From Thermocrinis ruber (GTDB taxonomy: Bacteria; Aquificota; Aquificia; Aquificales; Aquificaceae): a stretch of 64,000 nt of DNA. Position 1 is the stretch's first letter. Each line of letters starts with the position of its first letter. The position numbers and the translations under genes were made by a program. The notes under the pieces are model-generated. The model did not search any database, was not told where the DNA came from, and was given only the letters and a program-made list of their open reading frames with translations. Positions 1-10,122 of this stretch are shown here, piece after piece. Where the stretch lies: assembly GCF_000512735.1 (NCBI RefSeq), contig NZ_CP007028.1:186001-250000 (forward strand), written 5' to 3'.

Positions 1-392
1 CCCACCCTCTTTTCAAACTCCCCCATATCCTCCTGGGTGGGTAAAGGATGGCTTACTGGGTCCCTCAACCAGTTGGTAAAGGTTTCCCTATACTCCTCCA
101 CTAAACTCCAAAAGTGTTTGCCTTCAAAGTCTCCAAAGGACATCTCCCTGATCCTTTCATCTACCTTTAGGGGAACTTCCAAAACATCGCTTATGGTTTG
201 GGCGGTTTTGTATGCCCTCCTTTGGGGTGATGTGATCACAAGCTCTATGCCTTTGTCTTTGAGTGCTTCTGCACAAAGGCGCGCTTGGACAAAGCCTAAG
301 GGAGTTAGGTCGCTGTCAAGCCTTCCCTGAAATATTCCCTTTTCGTTAAATTCGCTCTGGGCGTGCCTTACGAGAAAGATGAGCTTTTTCAT
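1..392 (-). CDS. Histidine phosphatase (phosphoglycerate mutase-like), partial
   Basis: The gene is read on the minus strand and runs off the left edge, so only about 130 N-terminal residues are visible. It begins MKKLIFLVRHAQSEFN. The RHA tripeptide near residue 9 is the phosphohistidine motif of the dPGM/acid phosphatase superfamily (usually RHG), and a TSPQRRAYKTA segment near residue 60 is the second family landmark. In Hydrogenobacter, members of this family serve as metal-independent phosphoserine phosphatases in serine synthesis, so that role is possible, but a general sugar-phosphate or cobalamin-pathway phosphatase cannot be excluded. The ATG lies only a few bases past the 3' end of the SRP RNA on the same strand, and no Shine-Dalgarno sequence is visible. 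Confidence 0.85.
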   Translation of the reverse strand, partial: MKKLIFLVRHAQSEFNEKGIFQGRLDSDLTPLGFVQARLCAEALKDKGIELVITSPQRRAYKTAQTISDVLEVPLKVDERIREMSFGDFEGKHFWSLVEEYRETFTNWLRDPVSHPLPTQEDMGEFEKRV

Positions 393-396
393 TCTG

Positions 397-480
397 AAAA
401 GCCCCCGCACCCGGGACGGCGGGCTTACCGTTGCTCCCTTTCGGGCCTGGCGGGGTTCACCCTGTCCCGTTGCGAGGGTA
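397..480 (-). ncRNA. ffs: Bacterial small SRP RNA (4.5S RNA)
   Basis: The minus strand contains the conserved SRP apical domain: GGTGAACCCCGCCAGGCCC, a short GAAA turn, then GGGAGCAACGGTAAGC. The outer ends CCCTCGCA (478-471) and TGCGGGGG (409-402) pair over eight bases with one G-U, and GGGAC pairs with GTCCC further in, giving one long hairpin of about 80 nt. This is the short bacterial form without an Alu domain. It binds Ffh and works in co-translational targeting to the membrane. A CTTTTC stretch follows the last pair. A TTGTAA/TATAAT promoter with 18-nt spacing sits just upstream, inside the first codons of divergent metG. Confidence 0.88.
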
Positions 481-481
481 G

Positions 482-2988
<2,507 letters not shown>

Positions 2989-2997
2989 ATATTCTTA

Positions 2998-5196
2998 ATG
3001 CAAATCGTATACCTCCTGCCAGAGAGTCAGTTTAGCATAAACCCACCTTCTGGCAAGGCGGTTTTCCGAAGGGAAGGGGAAACCCAAAAGCGGAGCCTTG
3101 AGCTTATCCCATCGCAGGAGATAGACCCAAACATTCCCTATCCCCTTTTGAACCCCCTTCAGACCCTTTTTTATCACACCTACGAAAAGGGCAATGCGGT
3201 AGTCTCTGCACCCACCTCCGCAGGCAAGAGCTTGCTTTCTTATCTGTTCTTTAAAAAGTTCAAAGGAAGGAAAGCGTACACCGCGCCCACAAAGGCACTG
3301 GTCTATGAAAAGGCGGTGGAGTTAAGGAGGTTCTACAAGAAGGTGGATGTTAGGACAGGGGATCGGGTGGTGGAGAACTTCAAGGAAGTATCCGGTGAGC
3401 TGGTGGTATGCACCTACGAGAGCTTGGTTCAAGCCTTCAGGAACTCCGCCCGGTGGGTAAAGGAGCTCTCTGCGGTGGTTGTGGATGAGGTGCATCAAAT
3501 AAAAAAGCGTTGGGTGGTGGAGGAGCTTTTGGCATACTGCCTAAAGGAGGGTATTCCCATTCTTGGGCTTTCCGCCACCATACCGGGTGTGGAGGAGCTC
3601 GCCCTTTGGACCTCTTCACAGCTTTTAATAAAAAGCCAGTGGAGACCAGTGCCCCTTGAGAAATTCTACCACTCATTGCGAGAATTTATGGAGGTTTGCG
3701 AGGAGGACAAAGTAGCCTGCAAACTTTGGGATGCCCTTTGGAAGCTTAGCAAGCCCGACGAGAAGACCGTACTCTTTGTACCTCAAAAAAGGCTGGGGTG
3801 GAAGCTCTTAGAAATTGCCGCCAAGGAAAAGGTGGGCATCTTTAACCAAACACTGCCCTTTGAGGTGGATGAAGAAAGACCTCCAGAGATTGCCTTTCAT
3901 AACGCGGATGTACCAAAGGAGGAGAGGGAAGCCATTGAAAGGGAGTTCAAAGAAGGGAACCTCCGACTTCTCATAGCCACACAGACCTTAGCCTATGGGG
4001 TAAATTTGCCCGCAGACAGGGTGCTTATAATGGTAAGGGTCTTTAAAAACAGAAAGTGGATGTGCATACCCGATGAGCTGGACATTTTACAGATGGAAGG
4101 CAGGGCAGGAAGGTTAGGACTAAAGGAGAAGGGTTATTCCCATCTCATCATTCATGGTGGCAGTTCAAGCCTTGTGGAGGACCTCATAGAAAGGACCTTC
4201 TCTCAGGGTTTTAAGACAGCCATTCAGGAGGAAAAAAACATAGATGTGCTGAGCTTTTTTATCCTACTTGGCTATCTTTACGAAGGTTTTAACTACCAAA
4301 GGTTTTTGGAAAAGTTCTACTCCTTCAGTCAAGTGCCGAAGAGGACAATAGAGAATGTAGAAAGATTTCTCAGGCAAAGGGCATACCTTGAGAGAAATTC
4401 CCTAACACCCAAAGGGCTATTGTGTGTAAGAAGCGGGCTACCTCCCACCAAGCTGGAGGAGTTCTTGCGTAGGCAATATCTCAGCCTTCCCACTCTGGCG
4501 GTTATAAGACCTTTACTTTACACCAAACGCTTTGATACGCTTTACGACTTTGTGGAAAAGGGAGAGAGTTTTGAAGAGGATGATCACTACGTTAGGGGCA
4601 TGCTGGTAAGCTGTGGTCAAAACTGCTTTGAGGACAACACCCATCAGTTTCTCTTTTATACGGAGGGTCTTACCTTTAAGTATCCCAACCTGCGCCATCC
4701 ACCGGGGGAGTTTTCCTACCTTGGCACAGATGCATTGCACCTTTTAAAGCTTATGTGGGAGTTAAGAAAAAACGGCTTTTTGCATGGTGATGACCAAAAA
4801 CTTCTTTTGATTGCCCACTCGGTAAAGTTTGGACTGAACGAAAATTGGGCCAGTCTGGCGGGAGTGAAAGGCATAGGACATCTCAGGGCAAACCTACTAA
4901 AACGCACACTACAGCGGGAAGGCTTGAAACCTCCCGCCCTCTTTGAAGAAACCGCCCATCTTTTAGAAAAGCTAAAGCCCTTAAAAGAACTAATGGTGGA
5001 GATCCTTATAACAGAAAGAAAAGTAGAAAAACCAAAGGCACAGGAGGAGGTCAAAAAACTCTTTAAAATCCTTGAAAACAACGCAAAGGGCAGGCTTATA
5101 GACGATAGGATACTCTTAATGTACGGCTTTTTGCACTTTGGAGTGGATGTTCTGAGGATGAAGAAGGAGGAAATCATAAAGGAGCTTGGTTTATAA
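2998..5196 (+). CDS. Ski2/Hel308-like superfamily 2 helicase
   Basis: A 732-residue DExH helicase. Motif I is APTSAGKS (residues 71-78), motif II is DEVH (163-166), motif III is SAT near 192, motif V is TLAYGVNLPADRV near 340 and motif VI is QMEGRAGRLG from residue 365. The C-terminal region holds the GVKGIGHLRANLL helix-hairpin-helix-like segment, as in Hel308, which also uses a ratchet domain after the RecA pair. Hel308 enzymes unwind forked DNA 3' to 5' and are mostly archaeal; bacterial versions are less studied. Its last codon overlaps a TATAAT hexamer in front of the next gene. The substrate is not known for this protein. Confidence 0.85.
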   Translation: MQIVYLLPESQFSINPPSGKAVFRREGETQKRSLELIPSQEIDPNIPYPLLNPLQTLFYHTYEKGNAVVSAPTSAGKSLLSYLFFKKFKGRKAYTAPTKALVYEKAVELRRFYKKVDVRTGDRVVENFKEVSGELVVCTYESLVQAFRNSARWVKELSAVVVDEVHQIKKRWVVEELLAYCLKEGIPILGLSATIPGVEELALWTSSQLLIKSQWRPVPLEKFYHSLREFMEVCEEDKVACKLWDALWKLSKPDEKTVLFVPQKRLGWKLLEIAAKEKVGIFNQTLPFEVDEERPPEIAFHNADVPKEEREAIEREFKEGNLRLLIATQTLAYGVNLPADRVLIMVRVFKNRKWMCIPDELDILQMEGRAGRLGLKEKGYSHLIIHGGSSSLVEDLIERTFSQGFKTAIQEEKNIDVLSFFILLGYLYEGFNYQRFLEKFYSFSQVPKRTIENVERFLRQRAYLERNSLTPKGLLCVRSGLPPTKLEEFLRRQYLSLPTLAVIRPLLYTKRFDTLYDFVEKGESFEEDDHYVRGMLVSCGQNCFEDNTHQFLFYTEGLTFKYPNLRHPPGEFSYLGTDALHLLKLMWELRKNGFLHGDDQKLLLIAHSVKFGLNENWASLAGVKGIGHLRANLLKRTLQREGLKPPALFEETAHLLEKLKPLKELMVEILITERKVEKPKAQEEVKKLFKILENNAKGRLIDDRILLMYGFLHFGVDVLRMKKEEIIKELGL

Positions 5197-5204
5197 TCTT
5201 TTTC

Positions 5205-5522
5205 ATGAGTATCCTTGTCTTTGTAAGCATGACACCTTTGGGCAAAGGTGAAAGCGTAAGCCAGTATGTGGCAAGGGTGGTGGATGTGGTGGACAAATCT
5301 GGGCTACCCTACGTGCTAACACCCATGGGCACCATCATTGAGGGGGAAAGCTGGGATGAGGTAATGGATGTCCTCAAAAAGGGCTTTGAAGAGCTAAAAA
5401 AGGACTGCCCAAGGATCTCCATAACCATGAAGATAGATTACAGAGAGGGCAAATCTAACAGGCTCGTATCCAAGGTCAAATCGGTGGAGGAAAAGCTGGG
5501 AAGGGAAGTAAAGAAGTTGTGA
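5205..5522 (+). CDS. MTH1187-family thiamine-binding protein
   Basis: A small protein of 105 residues that matches the MTH1187/YkoF-like family (formerly DUF77): a ferredoxin-like fold with the pattern VSMTPLGKGESVSQYV at the N-terminus and a conserved TPMGTIIEG turn near residue 45. Family members bind thiamine or its hydroxymethylpyrimidine part and form tetramers. It sits between the helicase and the Lon-like protease; its end overlaps the protease start by 4 nt. A TATAAT hexamer (5192-5197) lies 7 nt before its ATG, so it may also have its own promoter. A role in thiamine salvage is an inference from the family. Confidence 0.85.
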   Translation: MSILVFVSMTPLGKGESVSQYVARVVDVVDKSGLPYVLTPMGTIIEGESWDEVMDVLKKGFEELKKDCPRISITMKIDYREGKSNRLVSKVKSVEEKLGREVKKL

Positions 5523-7858
5523 GCATAAAAAAGCTGAGCAAGGAAGATTTAGAGTATGGCTACAAATACGATTTTTCTACGGAGGATGTTCCTCCGGAGG
5601 AAGTCTTTCTAAAACAAGATAGGGTAGAAAAGGCTTTTGATTTAGCTTTAAACACCACAAAGGAAGGCTACAACATATTTGTGTCTGGTCCAGAGAGTAT
5701 AGGAAGGACCACTTATGCCCTACGCCGTCTGAAGGAAAAGGCCCAAAAGGAGCCAGTGCCCGAAGATATATGCTACTTCTATAACTTTGACGATCCACTG
5801 CGTCCAAAGTATCTTCTACTGCCCGCCGGCGTTGGCAAAGGTTTTGTGGAGGAGGTGGATAGGGCTATAGAGTCTTTAAAAATTGAACTGCCGAAGGCTT
5901 TTGAAGGCAAAGAGTACGAGGAGGAGGTTGCCAAGATAACCAAGGAGGCGGAAAAGAGAAAGGAGGAAATACTGGAGAACTTGGCCAAAGATGCGGAGGC
6001 GAAGAACTTAGGGGTTGTGGTTACCCCTATGGGTATAAAGCTGTTGCCCTTGGTGGGAAGGAGAATTGTAGAGGAGCCCGAGCTTTTTGCCAATCCAAGA
6101 CTTCAGGAGACTTACCAGAGGAATCTTTCTGAGTTTGAAGAACGCTTCAGGGATTATATAAGGGCCCTAAGGGAGGAGGACCATAAGCTGGCGGAAAAGT
6201 TAAACGAGCTGAAAGAGAAGGTGGCTACCTTCGTGGTGGAAAGGGTGTTTTCAAGGTGCGACGAGCGATACTGCCACGAGCCACAGGCGGTTGAGTTTTT
6301 AAACAGGTTGAAAAAAGAGATAGTAAAGAATGTAGACCTGTTTCTTATGTGGAAGAGCGCTGAAGGGAATACCCAGATGCTCGCCTATTTGGAAAAGCTC
6401 TTCAAAAGGTTCAAGCTTAACTTGATCGTGGATAATTCCTCCCTAAATGGTGCGCCGGTGATATACGAGGAAGTTCCTTCCTTTCAGAGCCTCTTTGGGA
6501 CCATATCTTACACCATGGAGATGGGGGTGCTCTATGCGGACCACACCAGCATAAAAGCGGGAAGTCTCCATAGGGCAAGGGGTGGATACCTTGTGATAAG
6601 GGCTTCTGACCTTTTGAAAAATTACATGCTTTGGGATGCCTTCAAAAAGGCGATAATGCACTCTAAAGTGCATATTCCCGGCTATACGGTGGAGGATTTT
6701 CTGCTACCCTATGTGGGCATAAGCCCTGAACCTGTGCCACTTAACGTAAAGGTTGTTTTGATAGGGGACTATCTGACGTACCAGCTTCTTTCCATTTATG
6801 ACCCTGAGTTTAACAGACTTTTTAAGGTCAAGGCGGAGTTTGACCCTGTTGTAGATTTGGATGAAGAAGTCTACGAAAAATTTCCCAGGCTTATAAAGAA
6901 GATCCTTCAGGAGGAGGGAATTAAAGACCTGGATGGTTCTGCCCTGTCTGAGCTCTTTAAGTACGCGGTCATGCTCTCGGGTAGTAAAAAGAAAATAAAC
7001 GTAGTTATGGGGGATATCGTGGATGTTATCAGGGAGGCCAACGTCTTTTCTGAAGGGGAAAGGATAATAAGGGGAGAGCATATTAAAAGGGCAATAGAAG
7101 AAAAGTTCTATCGTTCTAACCTTTTGGAGGAAAAAATAAGGAAAGCCATCGTGGAAGGAAAGATCCTGTGTGCTGTGGATGGCAAAAGGGTAGGACAGGT
7201 AAATGGTCTCAGCGTCTATGAGCTTGGAGATATAAGCTTTGGTAAGCCTACTAGAATCACTGCATCTGTTTATCTGGGGGACAAAGGTGTAGTAAGCATA
7301 GAAAGGGAGGTTGCCCTAAGCGGTCCTATCCACTCAAAGGCGGTTCTAACCCTGAGTGGATACTTGAACGGTAAATACGGAAAGGATATGCCACTGTACC
7401 TTTCTTGTACCATTACCTTTGAGCAATCCTACGAAGAGGTGGAAGGAGACAGTGCTTCCGTGGCTGAGCTTTTGGCGATCCTTTCTGCCCTCTCTGGGGT
7501 GGAGATAAGGCAAGATATTGCGGTTACAGGCTCCGTGGATCAGTTTGGAAACGTACAACCAGTTGGGGGCATAAAGGAGAAGGTGGAAGGATTTTACAGG
7601 GTATGTAAGGCGATGGGCTTTACTGGGACGCAGGGGGTCCTTTTGCCCTCGCGAAACTTTGAAAACCTGGTTCTTTCGGACGAGGTTATTGAAAGCGTAG
7701 AAAAAGGAGAGTTCCACCTTTATCTGATGGATACCATAGATGATGCTATTGAACTTATGACGGGTTTAAAGGCCGAAAAGTTTCACAAGCTGGTAAAGAA
7801 GAAGCTTATTGAGTTCTTCAAAAGGGCAAATGCTCGGGGAAAAGGGTTAAAATCTTAA
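5519..7858 (+). CDS. Lon-like ATP-dependent protease (COG1067 type)
   Basis: A 779-residue protein with a GTG start that overlaps the previous gene by 4 nt. The C-terminal third is an S16 Lon protease domain with the Ser-Lys dyad: Ser645 in EGDSAS and Lys686 in GGIKEK. The N-terminal half has an AAA-like module whose P-loop reads GPESIGRTT (about residues 56-64), with Arg in place of the usual Lys, as in many members of this family. A long charged helical insert (about residues 115-240) and a short CDERYC segment separate the modules. Such enzymes are thought to degrade damaged proteins in the cytosol. It is distinct from the classical LonA, which has a different N-domain. Confidence 0.88.
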   Translation: MSIKKLSKEDLEYGYKYDFSTEDVPPEEVFLKQDRVEKAFDLALNTTKEGYNIFVSGPESIGRTTYALRRLKEKAQKEPVPEDICYFYNFDDPLRPKYLLLPAGVGKGFVEEVDRAIESLKIELPKAFEGKEYEEEVAKITKEAEKRKEEILENLAKDAEAKNLGVVVTPMGIKLLPLVGRRIVEEPELFANPRLQETYQRNLSEFEERFRDYIRALREEDHKLAEKLNELKEKVATFVVERVFSRCDERYCHEPQAVEFLNRLKKEIVKNVDLFLMWKSAEGNTQMLAYLEKLFKRFKLNLIVDNSSLNGAPVIYEEVPSFQSLFGTISYTMEMGVLYADHTSIKAGSLHRARGGYLVIRASDLLKNYMLWDAFKKAIMHSKVHIPGYTVEDFLLPYVGISPEPVPLNVKVVLIGDYLTYQLLSIYDPEFNRLFKVKAEFDPVVDLDEEVYEKFPRLIKKILQEEGIKDLDGSALSELFKYAVMLSGSKKKINVVMGDIVDVIREANVFSEGERIIRGEHIKRAIEEKFYRSNLLEEKIRKAIVEGKILCAVDGKRVGQVNGLSVYELGDISFGKPTRITASVYLGDKGVVSIEREVALSGPIHSKAVLTLSGYLNGKYGKDMPLYLSCTITFEQSYEEVEGDSASVAELLAILSALSGVEIRQDIAVTGSVDQFGNVQPVGGIKEKVEGFYRVCKAMGFTGTQGVLLPSRNFENLVLSDEVIESVEKGEFHLYLMDTIDDAIELMTGLKAEKFHKLVKKKLIEFFKRANARGKGLKS

Positions 7859-7862
7859 AGCC

Positions 7863-8795
7863 ATGGGAAAACTTGCGTACATCTTTCCCGGACAGGGTTC
7901 TCAGTATGTGGGTATGGGCTACGATTTTTACAAGGAATTCCCCACAGCTACAGATGTCTTTCACTCTGCGGAGAAGGCACTGCGCTATGACCTCCCTACC
8001 CTTATCTTTAAGGGACCGGAGGAAGAGCTAAACAAAACCATAAACACACAGCCTGCTATTCTTACCACCTCCATTGCCATATACAGGGTTATGAGGGAGC
8101 TCGGTTTTCCTGAGCCCGATGTAGTAGCGGGGCACTCCTTGGGTGAGTATTCCGCCTTGGTGGTGGCGGGTGGTGTGGAGCTCTTTGAGGCGGTCCGTCT
8201 GGCATACATAAGGGGCAAGCTCATGCAGGAGGGTGTGCCTGAGGGAAAGGGTGCAATGGCGGCAATTCTTAAGCTACCACCGGATAAGGTAGAAAGTGCC
8301 TGCGAGCAGGCTCGTCAGTTCGGTGTAGTAGAACCTGCCAACTACAATTCTCCCGAGCAAACAGTTATCTCTGGTGAAAAAACAGCAGTTGAAAAGGCTA
8401 TGGAGATATGCAAGGAGATGGGAGGAAAGGCTATTCTCTTGAAGGTCTCTGTGCCATCGCATTGCTCCCTGATGAAGGGTCCTGCGGATGCCTTTAGACT
8501 AAAGCTTGCCCAAACGCCCATAAAAAATCTTTCAATTCCACTGGTGCAAAACTACACCGCAAGGGAACACACAATGGCACATGAGGTTAGGGAGAACCTA
8601 TACCGTCAGCTCTTTTCCCCCGTTAGATGGTTTCAAAGCGTCCAATACATGGTGGAAGTCTTGGGGGTGGATACCTTTGTGGAGATAGGTCCCAAAAACG
8701 TGCTTTCAAAGTTGGTTCAGCAGACCGTAAGCGGAGTGAGAGTTTTTAACGTGGAAAAGGTGGAGGATTTGGAGAAGGTGAAAAAAGCACTATAA
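7863..8795 (+). CDS. fabD: Malonyl-CoA:ACP transacylase
   Basis: FabD moves malonyl groups from CoA to acyl carrier protein and feeds fatty-acid chain elongation. The family start FPGQGSQYVGMG is present, the nucleophile is Ser92 in GHSLGE, the active-site His is in the VPSHCSLM segment near residue 201, and the C-terminal VEIGPKNVLSKLV block is conserved. The length of 310 residues is normal. It is the last gene of the plus-strand run that begins with metG, 4 nt after the protease gene, and it is followed by a GC-rich hairpin. No other fab genes lie next to it. Confidence 0.95.
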   Translation: MGKLAYIFPGQGSQYVGMGYDFYKEFPTATDVFHSAEKALRYDLPTLIFKGPEEELNKTINTQPAILTTSIAIYRVMRELGFPEPDVVAGHSLGEYSALVVAGGVELFEAVRLAYIRGKLMQEGVPEGKGAMAAILKLPPDKVESACEQARQFGVVEPANYNSPEQTVISGEKTAVEKAMEICKEMGGKAILLKVSVPSHCSLMKGPADAFRLKLAQTPIKNLSIPLVQNYTAREHTMAHEVRENLYRQLFSPVRWFQSVQYMVEVLGVDTFVEIGPKNVLSKLVQQTVSGVRVFNVEKVEDLEKVKKAL

Positions 8796-8803
8796 AAAGG
8801 TAA

Positions 8804-8821
8804 GCCGGGCAAAAGCCCGGC
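8804..8821. terminator. Hairpin between convergent fabD and oxidase genes
   Basis: GCCGGGC, loop AAAA, GCCCGGC forms a perfect 7-bp stem in the 31-nt gap between two convergent genes. The minus strand has a T-rich run (TTACCTTTTTA) soon after the stem, the plus strand does not. It probably ends the oxidase transcript and may slow readthrough from fabD. It is one of only two convincing terminator-like hairpins in the window. Confidence 0.6.
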
Positions 8822-8826
8822 AAGCT

Positions 8827-10122
8827 TTAAGTATAGTTTCTCACTACAATTATGAGCCCTACACCTATGAATACAACAGCCCACAGAACGACTATAAAAA
8901 CAGAGAGTTCTCCAAGATGGTGTTCTGTCTCGGAAGCTTCATAAACTTTACCTTTGGGTGTCTTCCCTGCTTGGTAAGCCATCCACCATGCGTAGGCATA
9001 CAGAACGAGCCCTGTTAGGAGGGTTCCCAAAAAGAGCAGTGGGCTCAAAAATTCCAAGTTCAGCTTGTAGTCGTATATGGAATATCCAAACCTCGCGGTT
9101 GAGGCAATCCTAAGGTACTCCCTAAATATTGCTATTAGCAATAGGGCTACAGACCCAGCTAAGAGAGAAGGTATTGCCATCTTGACTGGGTTCTTTTGGG
9201 AAGAGAACACCACGCCTGCAAGAAGAACAAGTCCCAAAACTGAAAGCCATGTAAAGATGCTTCCTTTTGCACCCCAGTCTGCGGGTATGGTAAGTATGTA
9301 AAGGATGTGAGATACAAGCCAGCCTATACCTGCGTACACAGCGGAGCGTGCTCCCACCTTTCCAGCCCAGTCAAGGTAATCTTTGTCCATATCCTCCCTG
9401 CTTCTGAAGTACCAGTTGTAAAGCATTAGAAATACACCCGTTACGGCGATTGAAGGGAATACTAAGAAGGATAAATACCTGAACACGTTAAAGGCGTATA
9501 TGTTCCATCCGCTTACGTTCATAGTCCTCCCACCATCCGTGTACCACTCTACCCATTTTTCTGGATAAAGGGCTTGGTAGTTCACCACGTGGATGATAAA
9601 CCCTACAAGGAGCAAGAACAGAACGCCGAGAATCGACATAAGCATGGACATTGAAGGTTTATTCTTTGTAAAGTAAGCACCCCATATAAGGTAATAACCT
9701 ACGAGGAGGAAGACGATAAAGAGTATATACCACCAGGCAGAAAGGTTGGCGGATGTGTACCAAAGTGGGTCATAGATCACCTGATAAAAGAGCAGTGGAG
9801 CTACCCCAAGGACTATAGCCAGAGAGACAGAAACCTTTGAGAGTTCAAGGGTTGCCTTAGCAAGCCTTTGCCACCTCTCTTCCTTTTTTGTAAAGCCGTA
9901 GATAGTAAAGAAAAGACCGCCAATAGATGTGTAGACAAAGAGAATATGAAGCATCCATGTGAGCACCTGAAGCACTTGCATAGTAATAGGGTAGAAGGGG
10001 GCCCCCGCAGGGTCAGTCATAGCCTTTAGCATAGCCCCCACATCAGCAGCAAACGCCCATTTTCCACCTATTAACATAAAGGAAAGGATGAACAGTAAAA
10101 ACCACCTTACCATGTCTCTCAT
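8827..10122 (-). CDS. Cytochrome bd-like oxidase, second membrane subunit
   Basis: A membrane protein of 431 residues with a signal-like first helix and about nine more hydrophobic helices. It sits where CydB would, directly after the cytochrome c-fused subunit, overlapping it by 4 nt (ATGA), with an AGGAGG 7 nt before its ATG. Its helix near residue 60 carries LHILFVYTSIG, which aligns with LHVLASHTSVG of the partner, so the two subunits look paralogous rather than like a standard CydA/CydB pair. A His in LHI may ligate heme, but this is inference. The protein is probably part of a terminal oxidase or other respiratory complex. It is not similar enough to CydB for me to assign that name. Confidence 0.65.
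   Translation of the reverse strand: MRDMVRWFLLFILSFMLIGGKWAFAADVGAMLKAMTDPAGAPFYPITMQVLQVLTWMLHILFVYTSIGGLFFTIYGFTKKEERWQRLAKATLELSKVSVSLAIVLGVAPLLFYQVIYDPLWYTSANLSAWWYILFIVFLLVGYYLIWGAYFTKNKPSMSMLMSILGVLFLLLVGFIIHVVNYQALYPEKWVEWYTDGGRTMNVSGWNIYAFNVFRYLSFLVFPSIAVTGVFLMLYNWYFRSREDMDKDYLDWAGKVGARSAVYAGIGWLVSHILYILTIPADWGAKGSIFTWLSVLGLVLLAGVVFSSQKNPVKMAIPSLLAGSVALLLIAIFREYLRIASTARFGYSIYDYKLNLEFLSPLLFLGTLLTGLVLYAYAWWMAYQAGKTPKGKVYEASETEHHLGELSVFIVVLWAVVFIGVGLIIVVRNYT

Noticed and set aside
5690-5715. Inactivated ATPase in the Lon-like protease (Arg for Lys in the P-loop)
   Set aside because: As far as I recall, Arg at this position is common in this Lon-like family, so it is not evidence of decay.
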